The position numbers and the translations under genes were made by a program. 64,000 nucleotides of DNA from Bradyrhizobium sp. 170. Lineage in GTDB: Bacteria > Pseudomonadota > Alphaproteobacteria > Rhizobiales > Xanthobacteraceae. Shown here piece after piece: positions 56,868 through 64,000 of the stretch. The stretch is from contig NZ_CP064703.1 in NCBI RefSeq assembly GCF_023101085.1, positions 5,642,001 through 5,706,000 of the forward strand. The letters are read 5' to 3'. A model generated the notes under the pieces. That model was not told the DNA's origin. It worked only from the letters and a program-made list of their open reading frames with translations, and made no database searches. Numbering within the stretch: the stretch's first letter is position 1; each line of letters begins with the position of its first letter.

Positions 56868-58259
56868 ATGGCTCCAGATGAAAAGTGGCAGAGTGAAAAT
56901 TCGCCGAGCAGTCCAGGGTCGGCCAGCCGGCGCAGCTTCGTCAAGGGATTGGGCGCGGCGGGGGTGGCCTTGCCGGCCCTCGCCATGCTGCCGCGGTGGG
57001 GTATCGCAGAGGATGTCACCGCGCTCTATGCCAAGGCTGCGATGGATTGGAAGCAGTTTGCGGGGCAGACGATCACGCTCGCGGGCGCGATCCATCCTTG
57101 GTCGAACGCGATCACTCCGCTTTTGTGGGATTTCACCAAGCTCACCGGTATCAGCGTCGTTACCGACTTCCGATTGGAGACTACCTACCTGGGCGCGCTG
57201 CCGATCCAGCTCAACCGTGGCGACAGCACACCCGACGTCTTCATGTACACGACCTATGGCCAGGGCATCTCGAACGGATGGCTCGAGCCGCTGAACGCCC
57301 ATTATTCCAACAAGTCGCTGACCGATCTCGGCTGGTATGACGAGGGCGACCTGCTCAAGACCGCCCGAGCCTTCCCGTTGTGGCGGGACGGCGAACGCTA
57401 CGCGTGCCCGATCACGTCCGAGGCGGTGACCTTGTTCATCAACGGCGATGCGCTGGCGGCCAAGAACCTGCCGGTTCCCCAGACTTTCGATGAGCTGCTT
57501 GTTACCGCCAACGCGGTCAAGACCAATGAGATGTCCGGGATCGCCATGCGGGCCCAGGCCGGCGGCAATTCGTCCGTGCCGGCCATGAGCTTCGTGTTCT
57601 CCTATGGCGGGGACATGGTCAAGGACAACAAGGCTGCTTTCGCGAGCCCGGAGGCCATCGCGGCCATCGAGATGTTCGGTCGACTGCTCAGTCAAGCCGG
57701 ATCTCGCGGTGTGAGCGGCTACGAATGGTACCATGTGCTGGACGACTTCCTTCAGCGCAAGACGGCGATAGCGATCGACAGCAGCAACTTCGCTACCGAC
57801 ATCTCCAATCCGGCAAAAAGCCACGTTGCCGGCCAGGCCGTGTTTGCCGCCTTTCCACATGTCCCCGGTCGCACGTCCGTGCCCTTCATGTCGCACTGGC
57901 AGGCGTGCATCAATTCCAGGTCACGAAACAAGCGGGCGGCTTTCCTGTTTCTGCTGTGGGCGACAAGCAAGCCGACCTCGCTGCGGACCGCCGCAGCGGG
58001 TCTGGCGACGACGCGCGTATCGGCCTGGTCGAGCGAGGGCTTCAAGAAGGCGTTCGGCGCCCAGGCCGCGGAGGCGGCGCTGACCAACCTGCAGAACGCC
58101 GATGTTGACCGCGCCAAGGCGATCCTTTTCCATCCGCTCTCCAGACCCATCCTGGACGCGTTCATGATCGGCGTAAATGAAGTGGTCTCCGGCGCGCGAC
58201 CGGCGAAGATCGCGATGACCAACGCCGCCGAGAAGGCCAATGCGGCGATCCGCGGGTAG
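56868..58259 (+). CDS. Tat-exported extracellular solute-binding protein
   Basis: A 463-aa SBP_bac_1-type protein. A twin-arginine signal (ASRRSFVKGLGAAGVALPAL) directs export folded. The mature part has binding-protein features: TPDVFMYTTYGQGISNGWLEPL, VTLFINGDALAAKNLPVPQTF, DFLQRKTAIAIDSSNFATDI. Sugar or polyol ligands are usual. ATG 56868 follows CAGGGAG. No permease or ATPase gene is adjacent, so it may work with the divergent CHASE3 kinase as a sensor or serve a distant transporter. Confidence 0.85.
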   Translation: MAPDEKWQSENSPSSPGSASRRSFVKGLGAAGVALPALAMLPRWGIAEDVTALYAKAAMDWKQFAGQTITLAGAIHPWSNAITPLLWDFTKLTGISVVTDFRLETTYLGALPIQLNRGDSTPDVFMYTTYGQGISNGWLEPLNAHYSNKSLTDLGWYDEGDLLKTARAFPLWRDGERYACPITSEAVTLFINGDALAAKNLPVPQTFDELLVTANAVKTNEMSGIAMRAQAGGNSSVPAMSFVFSYGGDMVKDNKAAFASPEAIAAIEMFGRLLSQAGSRGVSGYEWYHVLDDFLQRKTAIAIDSSNFATDISNPAKSHVAGQAVFAAFPHVPGRTSVPFMSHWQACINSRSRNKRAAFLFLLWATSKPTSLRTAAAGLATTRVSAWSSEGFKKAFGAQAAEAALTNLQNADVDRAKAILFHPLSRPILDAFMIGVNEVVSGARPAKIAMTNAAEKANAAIRG

Positions 58260-58369
58260 CGGAGCGTTACTGCAGCGCAGCGCGGCGCGACATTCGGCTG
58301 CATCGAACTTGAACGTTGTCGAAGTCAGAACGGACTTCGATGTTCCCGGCTCCACTCAGGAAGATTTCC

Positions 58370-58423
58370 CGCAGGCATCACGTCGCCAGGCGCGGCCGCC
58401 AGTTCGGTCGCCACATCGCGCAC
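58370..58423 (-). repeat. Coding-like relict similar to 54351-54404
   Basis: The frame reads VRDVATELAAAPGDVMPA; 12 of 18 residues equal those in the 30-aa peptide 4 kb away. It is in an open frame 58325-58522 that starts with GTG and lacks a ribosome binding site, so I do not call it a gene. Confidence 0.4.
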
Positions 58424-58551
58424 GGCGCGGCCCGGTGCGGCGATCGTCGGTGAGACGGCTGGTCCATCCCGAGACGGATAGATGGCTATTGCAGTAAACC
58501 TCTGATTGTCGATACACTGCACGCGTTACCGAAAGCGAATAAGGACGTGCG

Positions 58552-59970
58552 ATGACCGATGTCCCTGTCAACGCCGGTACTCAAGCAAGCGGCGCCGAAC
58601 CAAGTCTTCACAGGGTCATGGGCCCGTGGTTGCTCTTGCTGTTCATCGTCGGCGACATTCTCGGCACCGGGATCTATGCGCTCACTGGCCAGGTTGCGAA
58701 GCAAGTGGGAGGCGTCGTATGGCTGCCTTTCGTGATCGCTTTTGTGGTCGCACTTGTGACCGCGTTCAGCTATCTCGAGCTGGTCACGAAATATCCGAAA
58801 GCTGCGGGCGCTGCTCTTTATACGCATAAAGCTTTTGGCATCCATCTCATCACGTTCATCGTTGCGTTTGCGGTGATGTGCTCAGGCATCACCTCGGCAT
58901 CGACGGCTTCCCGGGCTTTCGCCGCGAACATGTCGAATGCGATGGGCCTCAATCTGTCGGGCTTTGCCATCACCGCCACCGGTCTCGCTTTCATGGCAGT
59001 CGTTGCTGCGGTCAATTTCCGCGGCGTCGGCGAAAGTGTGAAGGCTAACGTCGTCCTCACCTGCGTCGAGCTGACAGGACTGCTGATTATTATCGTGATC
59101 GGCCTCTGGGCGATCGGGTTGGGCCAGGGCGATGTCTCGCGAGTCATTCAGTTTCGTCCGAGCGCGGACGGCGGCATGTTCTGGCCGGTGATTGCCGCAA
59201 CCACGCTCGCGTTCTTTGCCATGGTAGGCTTCGAGGATTCGGTCAACATGGCCGAGGAATGCAAGGATCCAACCCGTCACTTTCCAAAGGTATTGCTTAC
59301 CGGCCTTGTGATTACCGGTCTCATCTATGTTCTTGTCTCGATCTCGGCGATCACGCTGGTGGCGCCGGAGCAATTGGGCGAAGGCGAGACCCCGCTTCTG
59401 CAGGTGGTCCAGCAAGGCGCGCCCAATTTTCCACTTTGGATCTTCGGCTTCATCACCATGTTTGCCGTGGCCAATAGCGCACTCATCAATATGCTCATGG
59501 CCAGCCGCCTTGTGTACGGCATGAGCCGCGAGCATGTTCTCCCGCCAGCCCTCGGCAAAGTACACAAGACGCGGCGGACGCCTTATGTCGCCATCGGCTT
59601 CACTACCTTGCTGGCATTTGCCCTTATCACGTTTGTCGGTGAGGTGCCGGCACTCGGAGGCACCACCGCGCTTCTCTTGTTATGCGTTTTCACGGTGGTG
59701 AATATTGCGGTCCTGGTGCTTCGGCGCGATCCTGTGGATCACCAGCATTTCCGCACGCCGACCATTCTGCCGATCCTGGGCGCCGTGTTCTGTGCCTTCC
59801 TCACGGGTCCCTGGACCGGCCGAGCCATTGTTCAGTACCACGTCGCCGGCGTCCTGCTCGGGGTGGGTATCGTTCTTTGGCTCGTGACAATCATGGTCAA
59901 CCGGAGCACCGGGGTGACGAGAGCCGAGCCAGCCATTGAACATTTAGGTCGCGGCGGGCCCGTCAACTAG
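58552..59970 (+). CDS. APC-family amino acid permease
   Basis: A 472-aa transporter with about 12 transmembrane helices. The first helix has the APC signature GDILGTGIYALTG (about residue 35); helix 6 has FFAMVGFEDSVNMAEECKDP. It exchanges or imports amino acids or polyamines, driven by ions. The upstream 292 bp (58260-58551) hold no supported gene. The stop overlaps the repeat at 59969. Substrate unknown. Confidence 0.85.
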   Translation: MTDVPVNAGTQASGAEPSLHRVMGPWLLLLFIVGDILGTGIYALTGQVAKQVGGVVWLPFVIAFVVALVTAFSYLELVTKYPKAAGAALYTHKAFGIHLITFIVAFAVMCSGITSASTASRAFAANMSNAMGLNLSGFAITATGLAFMAVVAAVNFRGVGESVKANVVLTCVELTGLLIIIVIGLWAIGLGQGDVSRVIQFRPSADGGMFWPVIAATTLAFFAMVGFEDSVNMAEECKDPTRHFPKVLLTGLVITGLIYVLVSISAITLVAPEQLGEGETPLLQVVQQGAPNFPLWIFGFITMFAVANSALINMLMASRLVYGMSREHVLPPALGKVHKTRRTPYVAIGFTTLLAFALITFVGEVPALGGTTALLLLCVFTVVNIAVLVLRRDPVDHQHFRTPTILPILGAVFCAFLTGPWTGRAIVQYHVAGVLLGVGIVLWLVTIMVNRSTGVTRAEPAIEHLGRGGPVN

Positions 59971-60073
59971 AGCATGATCCGGAAAAGTGGGTACCGGTTT
60001 TCCGAAAAGATCATGCTCAAATCAAAGAGACAGAGTGGGATGACGATTCGAAGAAAAGTCATCCCGCTCTAGG
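59969..60073. repeat. Composite intergenic repeat with two hairpins
   Basis: GAGCATGATC (59970-59979) and GATCATGCTC (60009-60018) form the first hairpin around GGAAAAGTGGGTACCGGTTT. AGAGTGGGATGAC and GTCATCCCGCTCT form a second one, ending near 60072. The first part is a repeat found in many copies in Bradyrhizobium and other Rhizobiales. Its left end includes the stop codon of the permease gene. Confidence 0.8.
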
Positions 60074-60178
60074 CGACGCAAGAGGCCCATTTCTGAGAGC
60101 CCTGCAGAAAGCGCTTCAACCTGACTGGGTGGCGTGCCAAAAACACTCCCTGAGAAAGCCATCCTTGCGAAAGAGCTC

Positions 60179-60847
60179 ATGAGTTTCTTCGAGCGACTGA
60201 AGACAGCAGCAGCAGCCGAATGGCGGGTCTACACCGAGCACCCCTTCACGGAAGGGTTGGCAGACGGTTCGCTCGCAGAAGCGGCGTTTCGTCACTACCT
60301 CGTTCAGGACTACCTGTTCCTTATCGAGTTTGCCCGCGCCTACGCCCTCTCCGTCTACAAGTCGCCCACGCTCGCCGACATGCGCGAGGCGGCTGGCGGC
60401 CTCTCGGCCATTCTCGACGTCGAGATGAACCTGCATGTGAAGCTCTGCGCCGGCTGGGGCCTGTCGGCCACCGATCTTGAACAAGCACCCCCGGCGGTCG
60501 AGATGCTGGCCTATACGCGCTACGTGCTGGACGCCGGAATGCGCGGCGATCTGCTGGCGCTCAAGGTGGCACTTGCACCTTGCGTGATCGGCTACGCAGA
60601 GATCGCGACGCGGCTCGCCACGCGACCCGATGCGCTCGCTGCAGCGAACCCGTATCGCGTCTGGATCGCCGAGTATTCCGGAGGCCCCTATCAAGAGGTC
60701 GCCGCGCAAGCGCGGGAGCACCTGGAAGCCCTTGCCGATCGCTACGCCACGCCGGCGCGCGAGGCAGAGCTGGTCGCGATCTTCAAGGAAGCCACCCGGC
60801 TCGAAGCCGACTTCTGGGAAATGGGCTGGCGCGCGGGCAAGCGTTGA
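60179..60847 (+). CDS. tenA: TenA-family thiaminase II / aminopyrimidine aminohydrolase
   Basis: A 222-aa protein. LFLIEFARAYAL, the helical bundle and the catalytic Cys in LAPCVIGYAEIA (about residue 136) mark TenA; YRVWIAEYSG follows. TenA salvages the pyrimidine half of thiamin by removing an amino group. ATG 60179 is the standard family start; a GTG at 60134 would add 15 residues. THI-box-like words lie at 60093-60124. Confidence 0.88.
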   Translation: MSFFERLKTAAAAEWRVYTEHPFTEGLADGSLAEAAFRHYLVQDYLFLIEFARAYALSVYKSPTLADMREAAGGLSAILDVEMNLHVKLCAGWGLSATDLEQAPPAVEMLAYTRYVLDAGMRGDLLALKVALAPCVIGYAEIATRLATRPDALAAANPYRVWIAEYSGGPYQEVAAQAREHLEALADRYATPAREAELVAIFKEATRLEADFWEMGWRAGKR

Positions 60848-60953
60848 TCGGTCACTGGCCGCGTACCGTCTCCAGCGTCGCCGAATAGCCGCTTCGCTCC
60901 CGAGCCGTGGAGAAGCCAGGACGGCAAGCAGGCGGTGCCCGCAAGGCGATTTG

Positions 60954-61976
60954 TTATGCGAAGAGGGCGGTCGTTCGCTCAACCAGCCAATAGGCCGCCA
61001 CCACGCCTATGGCGTAGGCGACCGTCACATTGAGCCGGTCGAGTGCTCGCTGCAAGGGCGCAGGCTGCAATAGTTGGGACGCAGCGTAGCGTAGTAACGA
61101 TATTGCCGACAACACTGCGGCGACAAAGATAAGCTGCCCGACCTCCACCCCAATATTGAAAAACAGCAGCGCAACGGGGATCGCATGTTGAGGTAATCCC
61201 ACCTCCGCCAGCGCTCCGGCGAAGCCGAAACCGTGTAAAAGCCCAAAGCTAAAGGCGACCAGCCATGGCATACGCGCCGTCAGACTTGGCTTTCCACGCC
61301 GCGCGTTCAGAATCTCGACCGAAACAAGCATAATGCTAAGCGCGATGGCTGCTTCGAGAGGTGGGCCCGGCACATTCACGAAACCGAGCGTCGCCGCGGC
61401 AAGCGTAATGCTGTGCGCGATAGTGAATGCCGTCACTGTAAGGGCGACGCGGGCCCAGCCTCGAACGAGGATCACCAGCGCCAGCACAAAGAGCAGGTGA
61501 TCGAAGCCGAAAAGGATGTGCTCGACGCCAAGACGAAGATAAGTTGCAGCGACCTCGCCCGCGCCCGGCGTGGCCTGAACAATGAACGTCGTCTTCGTCG
61601 GAGACAGCCGCTCGGTCTGTACTGCGCCGGCAAGGCTTTCGATCCGAACCAGTACATCAGTCAATGTGGCCGACAGGCCCTCAATCGATACCGCCTGCCC
61701 GGCGAGCCCTCCATCCCGCCGAATGCTGCGGCGTTCGACATAGGCCCCCTCGCTGAACGACGCACGAGGCGGCGCTACATCTTGAGTGCCCTCGGGCAGT
61801 TTGACGTAGATCGCGAGCCGCAAGTCCTCCCCCCGCGCGGGAATCTTGAAAAGCAGATTATAGGCGTCGGGGCTGGTCTGGCGCACCTGAAGATAGCCCG
61901 GCCGAAGTTCATCCGATAACGCGGGTTGCGCCAGCAGCACTGCGACAACAGCAAAGAATGAGCGGAAACGATTCAT
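60954..61976 (-). CDS. HupE/UreJ family membrane protein
   Basis: A 340-aa protein: signal peptide to PALSDEL, a periplasmic beta-rich domain (about 25-150), then six or seven transmembrane helices (about 155-335) with the HupE/UreJ motifs LGVEHILFGFDHLLFVLALVI and FGLLHGFGFAGAL, whose His/Asp could bind a metal. Related proteins move nickel or cobalt. It overlaps the PpiC gene by 4 bases. In this module the domain fusion points to a role other than hydrogenase maturation. Confidence 0.85.
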   Translation of the reverse strand: MNRFRSFFAVVAVLLAQPALSDELRPGYLQVRQTSPDAYNLLFKIPARGEDLRLAIYVKLPEGTQDVAPPRASFSEGAYVERRSIRRDGGLAGQAVSIEGLSATLTDVLVRIESLAGAVQTERLSPTKTTFIVQATPGAGEVAATYLRLGVEHILFGFDHLLFVLALVILVRGWARVALTVTAFTIAHSITLAAATLGFVNVPGPPLEAAIALSIMLVSVEILNARRGKPSLTARMPWLVAFSFGLLHGFGFAGALAEVGLPQHAIPVALLFFNIGVEVGQLIFVAAVLSAISLLRYAASQLLQPAPLQRALDRLNVTVAYAIGVVAAYWLVERTTALFA

Positions 61977-62851
61977 CGGCTGATTTCCGCCGACGCCGCC
62001 TTGGCCGCAGGCGCCTCCACAACGATTTCGTAGCGCTCCCGCAGCGAGGCATAAAGCTTCTGTTCCGCCTCAAGGCGGCGGCCGTTCGCCCACTCTCGGC
62101 GGACGGCTGGCCTGATATCATCGAGCGGTGGCAGGCCTCCCGACACTCGTTCGCTGATAAAAACGAAATGCTGCCCAAAGCCCGAAGCAACCGGTCCCTG
62201 CCAGCGGCCCTCTTCCATAGCGAGTATCCGTTTGGCAAACCTTTCACCAAACTGGTTCATTACCTTTGTGGCCGAGACGCCACGAAATTCCTCGCCAAGC
62301 AGGAAGGGATCGCCGAGTGCCGTCGCATCTACAGTCGCGTCGGCGCTAGCCAGGATGCTCGCAACCTGTTTGCTATCGCTGTCGATGGTATTTTGGCGCC
62401 GAGTAGCACTCAGGAAGACGTGACGGAATGTGAGATGGTCCTCGGCTCTGAAGCGCTCCGGATTGGCTGCGAGATAGGCCGCAAGCTGCTCATCATTCGG
62501 CTCCGGTACGGACATGTCCTCGGCGAGAAATTCCATCTTCTGCCGCACGCGGCGTCGAATGACGGCGTCGTCACGGTCCAGTCCGGCCGCCCTGCCCTCG
62601 CGGTAGAAAACCTCGTCGCGGATGTAGTCCTCAATCAGGTCCTGCAGTTCCTGCTCGCTCGGCGGCCGTCGCCACGTCCGCGCGAATCCGTCGCCGAGGT
62701 TGGCGATCCGCGAGGCGGAAACAACGATTTTCTCGGGCGTGTCTGTCCCTGGCTTGCCGACGAGGCCGTGGAGCGCGAACAGCATCGCACCAAGCGCGAG
62801 AAACTGGGGTAATGGCTCTCTCAGCAGCCGAGAAATCAAGGCGTGTACCAT
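61973..62851 (-). CDS. Peptidyl-prolyl isomerase, PpiC type, membrane-anchored
   Basis: A 292-aa protein: one N-terminal transmembrane helix ([17 protein letters not shown]), a SurA-like N domain ([20 protein letters not shown]) and a PpiC/parvulin domain (about 110-250; [18 protein letters not shown]). It is likely a periplasmic folding factor for its neighbours. It overlaps the HupE/UreJ gene by 4 bases and the DUF3604 gene by 16, so the three are one unit. Confidence 0.85.
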   Translation of the reverse strand: MVHALISRLLREPLPQFLALGAMLFALHGLVGKPGTDTPEKIVVSASRIANLGDGFARTWRRPPSEQELQDLIEDYIRDEVFYREGRAAGLDRDDAVIRRRVRQKMEFLAEDMSVPEPNDEQLAAYLAANPERFRAEDHLTFRHVFLSATRRQNTIDSDSKQVASILASADATVDATALGDPFLLGEEFRGVSATKVMNQFGERFAKRILAMEEGRWQGPVASGFGQHFVFISERVSGGLPPLDDIRPAVRREWANGRRLEAEQKLYASLRERYEIVVEAPAAKAASAEISR

Positions 62852-64000
62852 ATCGGCGAGGTATAAGCGCGTTCGGTAGTCGTCATCCTCACTTCCGCCG
62901 GCATTTTGACACCGAAATATTTTGCGTCATAGGCCGTCCAGCGCGGCGTCGGAATTTCGATCACGCGCACATAGTAGAAGGCGCGCTGCGCCGGATCGAA
63001 GTCGGGATCCTTCCAAACCGTGATCATTTCGCCCGCGCCGATCGTGTTGGTCCATGTCGCGTTGGCGACATCGACCGTGCTGCCGACGGATGTCCTGCTG
63101 CGGCCGTCGGCATCGATTTTGCGGCCTCCGGATACCGCGACGTCGTAAACTCGCTCCTGCGTCTGGCCGTTCTTTCCGACCCAGCCCTTGATGACCTGGA
63201 TGCGGTCCAGATTGGCGCCAATCGGATCCTTCAAGGCGGCGACAAGGAATGAAGGCGACTTTCCGTTTGACGCGTTGCTCAAGTCTCCGCCCATCGGCAC
63301 GCCTTTGGTGTAGCCAACCCGCGCCGGCATGCGGTTGTTGGCGTCAGCGGCCTCGAAATCCCAGCCACCGAAGAAGCGAACGGCCATGCGCGGACCGGTG
63401 GTGGCATAGGTCTCGCGCCGCTTCATGGCGTCGAAAATCGCTTCGCGGTTATTTTCGGCGGCCCATACCGCAGCATAGCCGGACGCCGTCGTCTCCCAGC
63501 CCATGATGACGGCCTTGTCGGTCTTGACGAACGGATGCATCGCGCGATCGGCACTTGGTTCGGACGAAGATGTCTTGCCGAAGAAATTGTCCTCCTCGAC
63601 CGCCGCGAGCCCGGTATGCGTATCGGTACTGCCGACCAGGCCGAACTTGTAGGGATTTAAGCCAAGCTCGGCTTCCATCTTGAGGCCGTTCTTGAGTGCT
63701 GAACGGACATACTCGAATTCGAGCATCTCCGGCTTTTTTACCTCTGTCAGATCGAGGTTACCCTTGTCCCACCGTTCGTAGTTTGCAAATTCATCGTTGG
63801 GTGAAAGAAATGGATGGGTCTCACCATCGCCTTTCATTTGCGTGGCTTCGTAGAGCGGCTCCCAGCGAGTTCGGTTCTCCGCGTATTCGCGGTCAATGCG
63901 TTTCCCGTTGAACGACTCGATGATCGGAAACATCCGGCCGTTACTCAGATTGCCGTTGTGCGCCAGCGCAAGAATTTCAGCGCCGGTTTTCTCCTCGACC
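62836..64000 (-). CDS. DUF3604 protein (5' part outside window)
   Basis: The C-terminal 387 residues of a PHP-like DUF3604 protein: [70 protein letters not shown] and the end [14 protein letters not shown]. The family has PHP-type metal ligands (His in LAHNGN, Asp/His in STDTHTG) and is thought to be an exported hydrolase. The full protein is about 600-700 aa. It is first in the module with PpiC and HupE/UreJ. Substrate unknown. Confidence 0.85.
   Translation of the reverse strand, partial: VEEKTGAEILALAHNGNLSNGRMFPIIESFNGKRIDREYAENRTRWEPLYEATQMKGDGETHPFLSPNDEFANYERWDKGNLDLTEVKKPEMLEFEYVRSALKNGLKMEAELGLNPYKFGLVGSTDTHTGLAAVEEDNFFGKTSSSEPSADRAMHPFVKTDKAVIMGWETTASGYAAVWAAENNREAIFDAMKRRETYATTGPRMAVRFFGGWDFEAADANNRMPARVGYTKGVPMGGDLSNASNGKSPSFLVAALKDPIGANLDRIQVIKGWVGKNGQTQERVYDVAVSGGRKIDADGRSRTSVGSTVDVANATWTNTIGAGEMITVWKDPDFDPAQRAFYYVRVIEIPTPRWTAYDAKYFGVKMPAEVRMTTTERAYTSPIWYTP

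Noticed and set aside
58325..58522. 65-codon reverse-strand frame with GTG start
   Set aside because: No ribosome binding site and the front half does not look like protein; only the segment similar to 54351-54404 is of interest and is reported as a repeat.

Overview
The window is a stretch of high-GC alphaproteobacterial chromosome, most like Bradyrhizobium, Rhodopseudomonas or relatives. Grounds: gene content (Cys-type respiratory formate dehydrogenase with DUF3305/DUF3306 partners, DUF1236 and host-attachment small proteins), many EcfG-type promoters (GGAAC-N16/17-CGTT), and intergenic palindromes of the Bradyrhizobium kind. I see no tRNA, rRNA, CRISPR, prophage or intact insertion sequence. 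Families were recognised by eye, with no database search.

Layout. (1) 1-7.6 kb: a sugar-acid island. A YtfQ-YtfR-YtfT-YjfF ABC importer, a GntR/FCD regulator and a truncated aldose 1-dehydrogenase read leftward; galactarate dehydratase (garD) reads rightward from the same intergenic region, which holds a 34-bp imperfect palindrome. (2) 7.7-11.9 kb: about ten small or stress-type genes (host attachment protein, CBS protein, 52-85 aa proteins). Several have perfect or near-perfect EcfG general-stress promoters. (3) 11.9-26.6 kb: a large respiratory formate dehydrogenase locus. The leftward operon encodes an HTH-TorD fusion, a Tat peptide, FdhA (Cys instead of Sec), FdhB, cytochrome b FdhC, a 51-aa membrane peptide, a DUF971 protein and a WD40-cytochrome c fusion. 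A second leftward operon holds a lipoate/biotin-ligase-like protein, DUF6505, DUF6352, DUF3305 and DUF3306. Rightward from the same divergent start lie a polyferredoxin and an Mrp/ApbC ATPase. Together they look like an enzyme plus its assembly line.

(4) 26.7-37.8 kb: a catabolic island. Acetylpolyamine-amidohydrolase-like and GntR genes are divergent from a class II aldolase, a complete Dpp/Opp-type importer (binding protein, two permeases, a two-domain ATPase), a GhrA-like reductase, a hydroxylysine-kinase-like phosphotransferase and a phospho-lyase-type class III aminotransferase. (5) 38.1-42.4 kb: SDR, alpha/beta hydrolase and 2-hydroxyacid dehydrogenase, divergent from a two-subunit ThDP decarboxylase. 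(6) 42.5-47 kb: VanZ, DUF1236 and the glyoxylate operon gcl-hyi-glxR, which converts glyoxylate to glycerate.

(7) 47.2-64 kb: mixed genes. These are a TPR protein, a site-2 protease broken by a one-base shift in a G run, an N-acetylmuramoyl-L-alanine amidase, a secreted protein of unknown function, a ketopantoate-reductase-like protein, a NYN-domain protein, a CHASE3-PAS histidine kinase, a Tat-exported solute-binding protein, an APC permease, TenA, and a HupE/UreJ-PpiC-DUF3604 module that runs off the right edge.
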